Shown here: piece by piece, positions 32,617 through 44,560 of the stretch | Numbering within the stretch: the stretch's first letter is position 1 | How the letters are laid out: each line of letters opens with the position of its first letter | Assembly: GCA_918026815.1 (NCBI GenBank) | Contig: CAKJVC010000068.1 | Location: forward strand, 806,001 to 870,000 | Direction of reading: 5' to 3' | Length of the DNA stretch: 64,000 nt | Origin: Chalara sp. BL73 | Lineage: Eukaryota; Ascomycota; Leotiomycetes; Helotiales | Made by a program: the position numbers and the translations under genes | Notes under the pieces: model-generated | What the model was told of the DNA's origin: nothing | The model's database searches: none | The model's input: the letters and a program-made list of their open reading frames with translations, nothing else

Positions 32617-35198
32617 TCAAGGCAGCATATCCTCATCAGCCTTCACTTCCACATCTTCCGACCCAACTTTGGCCTCCTCTCTCTCGTTTGCCCCTTCCAA
32701 GAACCACGCATCCTCAACCGCAAGCTTCCTTCGAAACACCCTCAACCAACGCTCACCCCACTGCTTGATCATGGCATCCTCGCTTCCACTCTCAATCATC
32801 TGGTCTTTACTCCCCGTCGCCCAGCTCAACAATGCGTCCTCCATGAGCTGAAACAATGCTTTCATATTTGCCCTCTCCCTGTCGATCGTCTGGTCCAGAA
32901 TCTCCTTCTGCTCCGGTGCTAAACCACCCACGTTCTTTGACAGCACGACCTGCCGTAACCGCTTGGTAACCTTGCCGATAGTGGCACTGACCATCTCAAA
33001 CACGAAGGATTGACATAAGCGCTCGCCGTGTCGTGATAGAGCCCAGTCGACTACGCTGGCCGGACTTAGAATAGTGTAGTTAAGGAGCTTGTCGACAATG
33101 TTGACACCAATTCCGGGCTGGTCTTTCCAGTAGGTCATTACGGACTCGATAATTTGGTTTTGTGCTGCGGGAGAGGCAGGACCGAGGGCGAGGAGGCGTT
33201 CTTTGCTGCGTTCTATGGCTGATAAGACGTGGGAGAGGGACTTAGAGCCAATATAGCAGATTGATGTCACATAGGCATCCGTGGAGAAGACTAGAGATTC
33301 GCCAAGGTTCATATCTGTGACTTGCGTATGAATCTGATCAACCACAGGCTGGATTTCATCCTCCGAGGATTTTTTCTTTAGCAAAGAAAGAATCTCTCTG
33401 CCTTCCTGGCTGAAGGGCGTATCTAGAACCGATCAGCAAGACATGGACATCTAAGAAGCTGCTAAACTCACTCTCATCATCATACTTGAAGTCCGGAGTA
33501 TCTTTCTCCTTCTCCGCACTGATTAATGGCTGATATGGCAGCGGCAGAGTACCCTTGATTCGCTGCGCAAAACTTAAGCGAATCTCCTTGTCCAAAGAAC
33601 CTTCAATGAAGGCTTTCCTTGGATCCAGCGTAGGAAGCTCAACATCATCGATCCATTCGGTCCATTTCCATGTAAAACCAAAGTTGCTTAAATGATGCGA
33701 GAACCAATCCATGAAACGGTAGCTCAGCTCGAGGTCCATAGAATCCACATTCCGGTACAACCAACGGATAGCACGCCCCAAACTAGGCGCAATGGCAGCA
33801 GGAGCAATCTTGCAAGCTTCCGTTAAAACGGAATGATAGTAGACTAACTTATGCTCAGGTAGTGGAAGCTGGAAAAGTTGTGAGAAAACAGCATCAACAG
33901 CGACATCTTCAGGCTTCCAAGTTGACCTGTCTCCCTCGATGTCTCGTAGTCTGTCGAAAGGAGTAGCTCTCTTCACGAAAGTGCCTGGAGCAAAGTAGCA
34001 ATCGATATCGATGAGGAAACGCGCCGTAGCATTCCGGTTAAAGTCCAATATGTTGATTGTGTCAATCAGAGCATCTCTCAGGAGGCAGGATGCAATATCA
34101 GAAGTTGGCGGTACCGTCTCGAGATCTTGATCGGCGTAAACTGAGAAGTACAATTCGGGGAATAAGGCTCTTGGGCCAACATTGACGACATCTGGGATGA
34201 CGATGGATGGAAGAGAGTGCTTTGGAGCAGTCATGAGTGGATCCTCTTGGTCTGGTGCAAGATGCACCTTCCATGGTCTGGGCAGACAGGCTAAGTCCCA
34301 TCCAGTGGCTGCTTCATTCTGCAGATGCTTTTGTAGTAGGTTTAAGACTCCGTTTGGCATATCTGCTTCTTGCTTCCCATTGCCTGTGAATGGATTTACT
34401 AGGGATTGTAGTACATGGGGCTCGCCTGAAATAATCTCCGTATTCTCAATCATGGCTGCAGCCTTTTCCTGGGTATCCGTCGCAGAGGAGACCATGATGT
34501 AAGGTATCGTGAAGAGAATTATTTTGACTAGCTCTGGGCCAATGGTCTAATCAGGTCAGCCATGCCTTCCTTGGAAGAAATCTCATGCCTACCTCCTCGT
34601 TATTCTCGGTCTGCAGATCGATGGCCTTGGACAACATATCTTGCAGCACAGAAAATACTCCATCCCCTTCCAACAATCCTTGCAAGGAGCCGAGAAATTT
34701 CATATATAGCTTCACCTGCCTCCAATCCCCCTTAAGAATAGCATTGTTCATTCCTTCCGCAGCCCTCTTCAGAACGTCCTGGACAATTTCCTGTCGCTGT
34801 GTATTAACGACCAAGACTATAGCTGCCACAAAAGGTATCTTGAATGGCTGTTCTATAACCAATTGTAACGTGAGCTGGACAAAGCTAGCCTGAAGCTCCT
34901 CATCGGCATGGTTTTCGCAAACTGTATTAGCAATTGAGGCGATCTCATCTTCAACGCGTTTCAATGGCGATTCTGCGATCGCAAGAAGCTGCTTGCGAAC
35001 TCTAGAGGATAGCGGCTCTTCGTAACGTCGGCGTTGTGGCCTGCGATCATAGTCATCGTCGTCTGTCAATACTAATGTCAGCCTCGTTGAGCAGCTGGAC
35101 AATTATGCTGTTTCGCCATTACCTCTGTATCTTCTTTTCCTGCCGCCATTATTGTATCCGCCACGGCCTCCCCGAGGTCTACTATCATAATCAGCCAT
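32617..35198 (-). CDS. CBC1: Nuclear cap-binding complex large subunit (CBP80/NCBP1)
   Basis: Binds the m7G cap of nuclear transcripts together with CBP20 and links capping with splicing and export. Four exons on the minus strand (35198-35123, 35062-34593, 34546-33472, 33422-32617) give 808 residues; introns are 46-61 bp. The N-terminus is Arg/Gly-rich with a bipartite basic stretch (GGRKRRYR...RRPQRRRYEE) fitting a nuclear signal. The MIF4G domain runs from about residue 40 (LLAIAESPLKRVEDE, IPFVAAIVLVVN, LYMKFLGSL). The MIF4G-like second and third domains follow (ALFPELYFSVY, FLIDIDCYFAPGTFVK, ILSLLKKKSSEDEI, DWALS). Length and domain order match the fungal family. Confidence 0.93.
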
Positions 35199-36223
35199 TA
35201 TTGCAGATAGCTTCTTTTCGAAAATGTGTTGGTTGTTTATGAGCAAGGCATCTCAAAATAAAGTTCTTGTTCAAGCCTAGCCGAACCTCTCCATGCCTTG
35301 ATTGTCAGGCAGTGACGAACCATGTGTGATTTCGCATAGCAATTGTATACGGAGTGCGTTAGTGAATTGGTGCCACTACGCAAGGGGCCGAATGCCAATC
35401 AGAAAACCTTCTAATGCGAAGAAATAGTGGAATATATAGCTTATGAACCGAGCGCTAGTTGTGCAACAGAAGCGGCATTGAATGTCACACGGGTCACAAG
35501 AAGTTAGCATATACGAGAATGGAGATCAAATTGAGTATCAGTCTCATGAACAGTTCGTCTTTAATGATCTCTGCAACCAGCCGACCCCTTTTAGTAACCA
35601 TTGGTACATTGACCGGCAAAAAAACGAATCTTTTGACCGTACCAGCCCAGGCGATAGCCACCCCATCGCGGAATTAAGCCCATTCCATGCAATCGTTGAA
35701 CACAAGCGTGCCACTTCAATGTAAAAGTACGCCTGAATCTTTGGGATGTAGAAAAAAGGGAGCCCAGCCACCCATCTGATCGCTATCGAAAGAGCGCCGG
35801 TAGTGCAACAAAAAAGTCGAGAAAGCAAAATCCCATGTCCGTCATGCAAAGTCTAAAATGAGGTATGTCGAAAGGTGAGAGAGATAGAACATGATCACGG
35901 CCCATATCCTTGCCGTACGAAGATCGCTCCATCGAGGACCGAAGCCCGTCGCTGAACTGAAATACTGGCTCATCGAAAATTCCATCTTCGTGGGTATTCC
36001 TGCAAAGTAAAAAATCATACCATCATCGATCCCGGGTGCTCGCCTATGGCCCAAGTTCCATGATCATCCAGGCTGGCAAATGTTGTAAACACATGCATCG
36101 CTCAGAGTATACTGACTAGTCGCTGGTGCAAAAGGCCCAGAAACGGAGGGTCCTCGAGCATACAAATTCCGAGCCATAGTAAAGCATTTATTTATTTTGT
36201 CCTTCGATTTCTTGAAAACGATT
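35199..36223. other. Intergenic, no gene seen
   Basis: Region between the CBP80 start and the GSK3 stop, both minus strand. Several 70-100 codon frames occur on both strands but none has a domain, signal peptide or splice pattern. Confidence 0.5.
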
Positions 36224-37676
36224 TCAATCTAATCGTGCCATCATCTCTTCTTTCGCCAATGGCGTGAAGTTGTCTATATCAAGACCTCGAGCAGCTAAAC
36301 CGGAACGAATGTGCGGAGGAACCAGGCGGTTGTTGAGCTGAGGCGCAATCGACAGTTCTGAACTCACAATTAGCAACGAAAAACGTCTGATGGAAAGAAA
36401 ATTCAGGGGCTTACCATGACGAGTGAAGTCGAAGAGTGTAGGCAAATCCTTAACCTGGCCGCCCGGATGACGAGAGTCTGGGAGCCGAGTATTTGGATCA
36501 CGAAGCTCATCGAAGAAAGGATGTACCATAGCATCGACCGCAGAAAGTCGTTCCGTGGGAGTGTACTCTAAGAGGCGTGATATGAGCTCTATAGCATTAT
36601 TGTCGGCCTTGCGGAAAACCTTGTTGAATGGATGCGGCTTGATTTGGGGAAACTTGTGCTCCATGTAGTTGGGATTCATGGTACGAATCTGATCACGAGT
36701 TGGGGTGCCCAAAACTTTGATAATTTCTACCAACTGATCAATGCCCGACTCTCCCGGGAACAATGGTTGCCCGAGCATCAATTCTGCCATGACACAGCCT
36801 GTTGACCAAACATCTAGCAAGAAATCAGTTTGACATAAGTGGTTGAAACCGGAAGGAGACATTACCAATCTTGGTGGTATAATTTGTAGCGCCGAAAATC
36901 AACTCAGGGGCTCTGTAGTAACGAGAACAAATATACGAGACGTTAGGTTCATTTTCGACGAGGATCTTGGCGCTTCCGAAGTCGCAAAGCTTCAGGACAC
37001 CAGTAGAAGGATCTAATAGCAGATTCTGTGGTTTGATATCACGATGACAGATTCCTTGAGAGTGAATGTAGGCGAGAGCACGGAAGAGCTGGTAAATGTA
37101 CAGCTTCACCTCGAGGATTGGCATGGTTGTCTTCAGCTTATTGAAATATCTCGAGGCGCGGTATACTGTTTCGGGAACATATTCTTGAACCAGATTGAGG
37201 TAAACCTCATCCTTCTATCACATTACGATCAGTCCACCTCCAAATAATTAACCTGGGGCACCTACACGTTCACCGTTAGAATAATAGAAGGCCTTAAGCT
37301 CAACTATGTTGGGATGTCGAACGATGCGCATAATCTGTAGCTCACGGTTCTACAGCCAGTTAGTGATGCTAAAGACCCTGTGCAATATCCTCGCGCACCT
37401 TGAATCTCTTGTCTTGTAATACACGTTTGATAGCAGCGTCTTCCCCAGAAGGCGAGAGCTTGGTCTGGAATACGACTCCAAAAGAACCATTTCCCACTAT
37501 CTTGCACTGTGTGTACTGCATGTCCCGGGTCTCTCCCGTAACGCCATCTTGGACCTTTTCACGAATAACCTCTGCGACCAAAAATTTAGCAGACGAAGCA
37601 AATAGATTAGAGCTTCAAGTATTGACTTACCACCCATCCTCAGACTCGAGAAGGCAGCCGGCCGATTTTGCGACAT
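36224..37676 (-). CDS. GSK3: Glycogen synthase kinase 3 homologue
   Basis: CMGC Ser/Thr kinase acting in development, stress and glycogen control. Six exons on the minus strand (37676-37631, 37571-37399, 37349-37266, 37214-36866, 36813-36415, 36357-36224) splice to 394 residues, the usual fungal length. Kinase landmarks: [28 protein letters not shown] (the Lys-Arg-Val-Leu-Gln pattern), [19 protein letters not shown], and the activation loop [13 protein letters not shown] with the regulatory Tyr. [15 protein letters not shown] and ELSIAPQLN close the domain. No N-terminal extension with the inhibitory Ser motif is seen, as in other fungi. The donor of the second intron is GTGCGC, weaker than its neighbours, but the joined frame is right. 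A very long gene-free region lies upstream. Confidence 0.95.
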
Positions 37677-38115
37677 CTTGAAGGGCAACACGCCTTTGTT
37701 ACCGTGAGTAGGGAGGACTTTGCGTCAGAAGGGTCGCGAAAAGAGTGTTCGGTCGCCGTATGACGTCCGTGGTGGGCAATTGAGCGGCGTGCGAATGTGG
37801 TAGAGGTTGAGAGTCGAACAGTAAAAGAGGGGTGATGAATAGCTTCAATAACGTCAATGGGTGCGCTAAATAGAATCCCCCGGCTGGGATTTGTTTCTGC
37901 CTTGTGTTTTAGGAAATAATAAAGGGTGCGGGCGAGGCTGAAGAAAAGTGATTATAGGGCGAGAAGTGATTGTTGTTGCTGGGTGGATAGGTTGTGGAAA
38001 AAGCGCGGCAGGAATCTTTCGCACCTGTTCGCGGCGTACAGCTCAAACCGAAGGGATGTGAATGGTGTGAAGTTGAGTTGAGTTTGATTTGATGGAGTAA
38101 GGTTGGAGTTGGAGG

Positions 38116-38198
38116 TAGGGTAGGGCAGGTAGTAGAGTAGAGTAGAGCAGAGTAGGGTAGGGTAGGGTAGAATAGGGTAGGGCAGGCAGGCAGGGCAA
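38116..38198 (+). repeat. TAGGG/TAGAG-type degenerate minisatellite
   Basis: About 80 bases built from GTAGG, TAGAG and TAGGG units, including three TAGGG in a row. It resembles a telomere-like run but is not exact TTAGGG, so I class it as a low-complexity repeat. Confidence 0.6.
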
Positions 38199-38673
38199 GA
38201 AGGCTACTAACTAGGCCCGAAAGATTGATGCTCACGCGCTCGAATTTTGAGATGACCGCCTGCGACTAAAATCGTAACTGGGGAACTTCGTGGCTGGTGG
38301 TTGGTTGAGAGAACCGCCGTTTGGGCTACTTTGACCCCCTGGTATCTACCACTGAAATGGGCGAATTGCGCTGCTGCCAGTGAATCCGTACCTGATGCCG
38401 CAAATGGTCTCGCAGACGGGGGGGGAGGGGCGCGGGGCGCGTCGATTACTGGTATTAAGTGTGGTGCTGGATGTTGTATGGCTGCAAATTTTATATTTTA
38501 CTTAGGGTGTATCGTGAATGGGGGGAATGGCCGAATTTGTCTGGCTGGATGTCTTGATTTGATGTCTTTGAAATGTGGTGGTACTGGGCCCAGCTAAGAC
38601 GAGGGGGGAGGGGAGGGGGTGGAGGGGCCAAGTGATGTGTGCGCAAATTCCGAATCGTAGGGACCCTTTTAGC

Positions 38674-38710
38674 GGAGGAGGAGGAGGAGGAGGAGGAAGA
38701 AGAAGAAGAG
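38674..38710 (+). repeat. (GGA)n/(GAA)n microsatellite
   Basis: Nine GGA-type triplets followed by GAA triplets, an uninterrupted purine tract of about 37 bases. Confidence 0.8.
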
Positions 38711-41197
38711 TAGGGCAAATAGGATGCTCCTGAGTGGGTTAGCAGCAGGTGAGTAGGTGGATTCAAACCAGCCCCAGCCTGAGTGATAGGATCTTCCTTT
38801 ATTTTTATTTTTATTTTATTTCAATGATTATGATATGCCAGAATCTGGGGGGGATGGGATCGAAAAGCGGGCGGGCTAAGAGTCGCTTATAGGTGCAATG
38901 CGCAGCGCACCAGCAGGAAAGTTTTAGTGTTCTGACGTTGCGGTGTATGCAATAGCAGGGGGGGTTTCTTGGACGAAGGGGCAAGCTGTTTTGGTGCTGC
39001 GTGATGGGGCTGTACCTTTTGGGTCTACTGTATAGGGGCAGGAGGAAGACAGCTTTGCACGAGGCGGCGGTTCAGGTCAAGCGTCAACTCCTTGGAAGCT
39101 GGGGTAGCGATGATTGCTGAATTGTGATGATGATGATGGGTAAATGGTTGTAGGTTTATGAGGCTTGATGCGTAGAGAAAACGCCAGATGGCTAAGGAGG
39201 GGCAGGCAATGGTTGGATTGCGAAGCGAACCGAGAGGATCAGCAAGTTTGAATCGACTACGAAAGTGTATTTTATCAAACAAATAGATTTTAAGTTTGGC
39301 TGGGTTAAAGAAGGAAAAAAGTGCAGGGCAGGGTAGGCTAAGGTATGGTGGGCCGCCATGGTAATGGATTCGGATCTGGAGAACTTGAGGAGCTGCTTGT
39401 GTTTTTGGGGAGCCCAGAATGGTAGCGGGGTAGCACACAGTAACATATAGTAGAGTAGGTAGGTAGGTACCATAAGGAGGAGTTAGGGGTGTGGTGATAG
39501 TGGTTACATGGTGGATGTGCATGTGCATGTGGATATCAATCATCATCATCCTCATCATCCTGTATCACGGCCCAGCATTTATAGCCTACTGTACTATACA
39601 GTAACCCGGACGCTAATTTCCCATAAAAATATGTAAACAGCTACCATACCAATTCAGTTTAGAAAACCTTCTTGCCTTAGGGTCTCAGGGCACAGGAGCA
39701 ATAAGCAAGTAACCCATCGTTGAATTGTCATATATCTGGCAAAGGCTAATTAATAATGCTCCTCAGGAAAATCACCAGCTACAGCAAACTTGCAGAAACA
39801 GCCATCATCTCATAGTAAGTCCACACTCTGCCCCATATTAATTCCCCTAGCTCTACTTATCATCGCAGCCGCAAGGCCCCACTGTCTCGCTCTCTCTTTT
39901 CTCTGGTTATCCCATTTGCTACCAATGTTTAGGTTTTCCCTTTCCCTCCATTGTGGAGCACCCAAAATATCGAAGATCATGGGACCAGAATTTGGGAGAA
40001 TGTCCCAACATATCAAGAGTATTGCCAGCCTCCATTGCAACTCAATCTCCAAGATAGGAAACAATAGACATCAGAGTATCACAGGAATGTGCACCGTGCT
40101 TCAGGATCATTTGAAACGCGTGCGATGCATATTGCTCCGTCCACGCTGGCTGGCTGCAGCAGGGTTCATTTCCCTTCCTATATGAGGCGAGATCAGGAAT
40201 TGGGAATGAGGATCAGGTATTTCATCCAGCCACAACCATAAATTTGGGTTCTATCCAAAGCATTTCCGCAATCCCAAGTGCTAAACGGTTAGCAACCGCT
40301 AATGGATCATGATTTGGTCGGATCCGTGTACAGTTCCTTTCCGGACTATGTAGGTCTGTGGTCGTCATGATGACATATGCTGGTGTTTTGGATATGTGAT
40401 CTGATGTGATCTGGTAGGCCCTATTCCTCCATTCATAAACAGGCTATGAATATAACAGAGGATTATTATGTTGATCAACAGAGGACAGTTATGTTCTTGT
40501 AAATACGTATCAACATGATCTCGCCACAGCTAAACACAAGATATTCGACGGGCAGGCGTCGTTACATCATGGGCCGGAAAACTGCTGTATCTAGAGCCAT
40601 GCGGTGATCATCACGAAACCGGGTTCCTGGCAGAATGAGTTCTCTAAAAGATACCGCCTCCAGACTAGGTTCCTGGGTGTGTATTCAATGAAGTGAGACA
40701 TGTGCTGAAACGTCGAGAGCATCTGAGATCTACCTCGTGAGCGATCTTTTTCGGGAATAGCTTCAAAATAACTCAATTGGTAGAAAAGGGGCTGAGTTAA
40801 ATTCTCCACACGAGAACTTATTAGGTAAAGCTGACATGCCCAACGGTCATCTCGGGTCGGGTATGACAATCTATTGTCCTGTATAGATACTCTAGCCGAA
40901 CGCGCGGGCTGCGATCTGTCTAGATGGCAGATTTTGAGTAGCGACGACCATTGCCACGGCGATCTCTCTCTTTGTTTGGTATCCAATTTCCATATCTCCT
41001 ACTGGACAGTAATGCATTACTTTCATACCCGCTTTTGCTCCTGCTGAGTACTCGTACGATGCCTAGGCACCGTCGAGAAAGTAGCTGGACCATACATATC
41101 TGACTTTAAGAAATGCCGACCCCTGGATCTGCTGGCTGTATGACACTTTAGCGCTTCCTGTTCCTCTGCAGGCCTCGTGATGTTGTTTAAATATGGT

Positions 41198-41227
41198 GGT
41201 CATGGTCATGGTCATGGTCATGGTCAT
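41198..41227 (+). repeat. (GGTCAT)5 microsatellite
   Basis: Five perfect copies of the six-base unit GGTCAT. Confidence 0.85.
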
Positions 41228-44200
41228 CGCCCAGCCCGCCCGCCACCACCCACAGCCCAAAAGCCACTCGAAAAAAGTCAATTCGAGGCTATCTCGATAG
41301 TGGAAAGGGCTCGGGATCTGGAACCCAACATCTTTCGCGGATCACTGATGGTGCGAATCTGTGTCATCGTTGTCCAGCCTCATAGCGGCTCTGTCCATCG
41401 GGTAAGCTTATGGTGACAGCAGCACGATACCAATTGGAAACGCAGTTGTTGATCTTCTATCATTCAAGCTCACAATGACAGCCAGCCTTGAATTTCTTTA
41501 TAGTTCCCAGCCTTAAGAAGAAAAAATTGTACCTCACTACGAAATGGTTCAACTCCTGAGCTACCTGAATATGAAGCACAGATGACCGAGCAGATCAGCT
41601 CTCGTATGACCATCACCCTGCACAACATTTTCCTAAATTTATAACATTACAAAGCCAGAGAGGTCATGCAGTTAGCATAGCTCAGAGAAGACTCCTCGTT
41701 CCAAGGTGCGCAGCGCCGAAAGAGCCAGCCGAGACAACGATCTTCTGCACTCGAGAAACTTTTTCTGCTGTACAACATCCTACATATCTATCACACAGCA
41801 GCCGGCAAACTGAAGCATGCTGTGGGTGCACCCAGGGTCACTGGGGCGGTAACAAGCTTTGCAGAGAGGCTCTTTCTCGTCGTGTCTCTTCATGAATGAA
41901 ATAGAGTATTGTGACGACACTCTACAGCATCAAGTTAATCTCGAATTTTCCGAACGTGGGTCCTCAGAATAGCATCCGAGCTCCCTTTTAAGAGCGACAG
42001 TCGTTTGATTGTGTCGTCAATTATACATACCCCATGAAAAGCAGAGAAGCTGGCTGGCTTTCAGTCTGGAAAGAGGGGTACCAAAGAGTGTTGGGCTTGA
42101 GGTACCGTAAATGATCGCACATAACCAACCACTTAATACCAACCAAACGGCCAGCCCTCAATTCAACCCAGCAATTGAAACGTTGTAACAATCACATATC
42201 ATATATTTTGGTTGATAACTGGAAAAGGACACACCCATCGACAATGCTTGAACTATTATTCTTGGTGCATAAGGCAGCTCAACGATTGCTAGGATTACCA
42301 TTCCTCAGCACAAAAGTCGCCACCACTCGCACACCCTCTTCTCAGCTCCCATTCTGTTGAAGTCGTCCCTATATCATTGCAAGTATATTTTGGATATATT
42401 CAGCATAAGGCGGTACATGCCACCGCCACCAAGCTACTTCCGGCAGGGCATCCACCATTCCGAGTGGACAGGGCATCACCATACTGTTTTAGCGACCTGC
42501 ATTCCCAGATCTCCAGCAAGCGCATGCTCAGACTCCTGCAATACAGTAAGTACAGCAGTTGTAGTTCTGCTTTGTTCCGTACTGCACTGTCCTCTACTGC
42601 ACAAACCCAGCTCGAGTTCGACCAACTTACCAATCCATAGCCTCCTGGGGTCCAAACACTCCCCATGCCAATTATTAAGCTCCCGCGAAGGAGAGCCCAA
42701 CCTACCATTGGCGTCTTCCCTCCCGCTCCTATGCGACACTACAGGAAGTACGAAAGACCAATTCCAGGGATGTGACCTACCGGCAAAAAGGCTACCTGCA
42801 TTCCGTTCATACGAGCGCCTCTCATGTGCGCAAGGATTAGAAAAGCTTCTGCAGTAAGGTCCGCTTTCGCATTGTGGCTTTTCGCATGCTTGCTTTTTGG
42901 CTTTAGACATTCATCGCTAGCTGCGCTTATTTTCATGCTTTGCCTACAATAGCATTGGTTGGTCACATTAGATACGACAACCCCGTGCAAGTGCATCGAC
43001 ATATTCATGTACGTAGTCAGAGACGTAAGAGGGTACGCGCTGCAGCAAGCACAAGCATGTGAGATGCTACCCATCACGTGGACGAACTGTTTCCAACAAC
43101 ATCTGTTCTGCTCCACTGTGCGGCATTAGATCCCAGGATCGAAGGAAGCATTTTGTAAGCTAGTGGACGATGAATAATACACTAAAGGTGGTTCTTTAAG
43201 TCAATGCTCTCCCATGTAGATTCCTCGTCCATGGTGCCCGTCTCAGGTTCCGGACTGTATATCGATTTCCATGAATTTCAGCGACGGCTTAAAAGTCTTG
43301 CCTCTTCAAAGCCCAAGTCACAAAGAGAGGACTCGTTTCTAGGTGCAAGAAGAAGCATCCATCCCAAGAGCTCGCTGCAAATGCAAGACGTCCCCTGACC
43401 TTCCCGACCCTAGTCCCTGCATATCTCCCTCCTCATGTGCTCTCCGTACCAATCTGCAGTCCAGCACCTCTCAATAAAGACGGCAAGGAGCTCCATAAGA
43501 TACGCGCTACGTGTTCGTACCTGGCGCTAGTTTCGGCCTGTTGGGGTTTTTATACAAGCTGTTGCATGTCTGCTTTCCAATACCACCAGTTGCTGGGTCT
43601 CGAGACTTTCCACATCCTTTCACCAGCGGATCAGGAGGATCATGATGTCGGTGCACGCTATTGAAGGCTCAAAAAAGGTCTCAAGCGAGAAGCAAGCCCC
43701 TGGGGAGCCCTTGTGGAGCAATAGAGAATATCGCGTCTCGGAAAAGACAGCGCTAGGCGCTCCGGCTCGCAATTTAGGATTCAAGCGTGGCTTTACGGTC
43801 CATGACCGAGCTACTTTATATTCGAGCTTCAAGCCGTAGCTTGTTTCCTTGGCCGAGTCTTGGGAAAAGATTTGCGGCGATAGCTCGTCCAGAACTGTAT
43901 CGCGGATTTCTGTGTCTCCCACAATGTCTCCTCGCTCAAGATCCACCAGGCCGCGAACTTCATGTCATTTGTATGGGATACCATTTTCTGGCAGTTAGGC
44001 CCTGAAGCATTGGATTCATCCGGGAGTCGGTGTCGGGAGTCTGGAACAGACCTTATTCTGGCTTTAAGAAGTGCTGGAACTTTGCGGGAAGGCATCTTTC
44101 AGGATATGTTCAATGCTAATCATACCTATCTCTCTCACCTCACTCAGGGCGAGAAATCTCGAGGGTGCTGGGTCGTAACCACATGATATTTTATGGTCTC

Positions 44201-44560
44201 AGTGATCTCTAAGACTTTAGAGGTTGCTTAGTGTTTAGTATCTAATTAGTCTATGAGGTTCACAAAAGCCGTAAGATCTGGGGAGGAACGGCGTTCATCC
44301 CACGCACCAGAATTTAGGCAAAATCTGTCCCAAAATGCAATGGCAGAGTAGTCTGATAAGCCATGCCTAAGTCCTATAATGCTTAAAGTAAGGTTCGCTT
44401 GACAAAAATGCTGCTCCCATTTGCTTTGGCGTGTCCTTCAAAGCACTTTCACAGCTCCATTACTTGCTTCCTATGGTCACCCTTCTATCCTCAGAAGTGC
44501 CCAAAGCCTCCTATAACGCCATACCTTCTTGTACCAGACAAACACCTACAGCAGCAAAAA

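Larger units (their letters stand above)
37677..44560. other. 6.9 kb gene-poor region upstream of GSK3 with simple repeats
   Basis: I found no frame with a domain, signal peptide or credible splicing on either strand. The first 1-2 kb is purine-rich on the plus strand and contains TAGGG-type, GGA and ATTTT repeats; it may include a long GSK3 promoter or leader. Open frames at 39025-39558, 39790-40185, 40591-40986, 42357-42910 and 43437-44186 read as random or low complexity, and many lack ATG starts. Non-coding transcripts or a decayed gene cannot be excluded. Confidence 0.55.

Noticed and set aside
39025..39558. 177-codon open frame on the minus strand
   Set aside because: Low complexity, Met/His/Thr-rich from repeats, with no domain; most likely chance.
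40591..40986. 131-codon minus-strand frame in the gene-poor region
   Set aside because: Starts at a non-ATG codon and has no recognisable motif.
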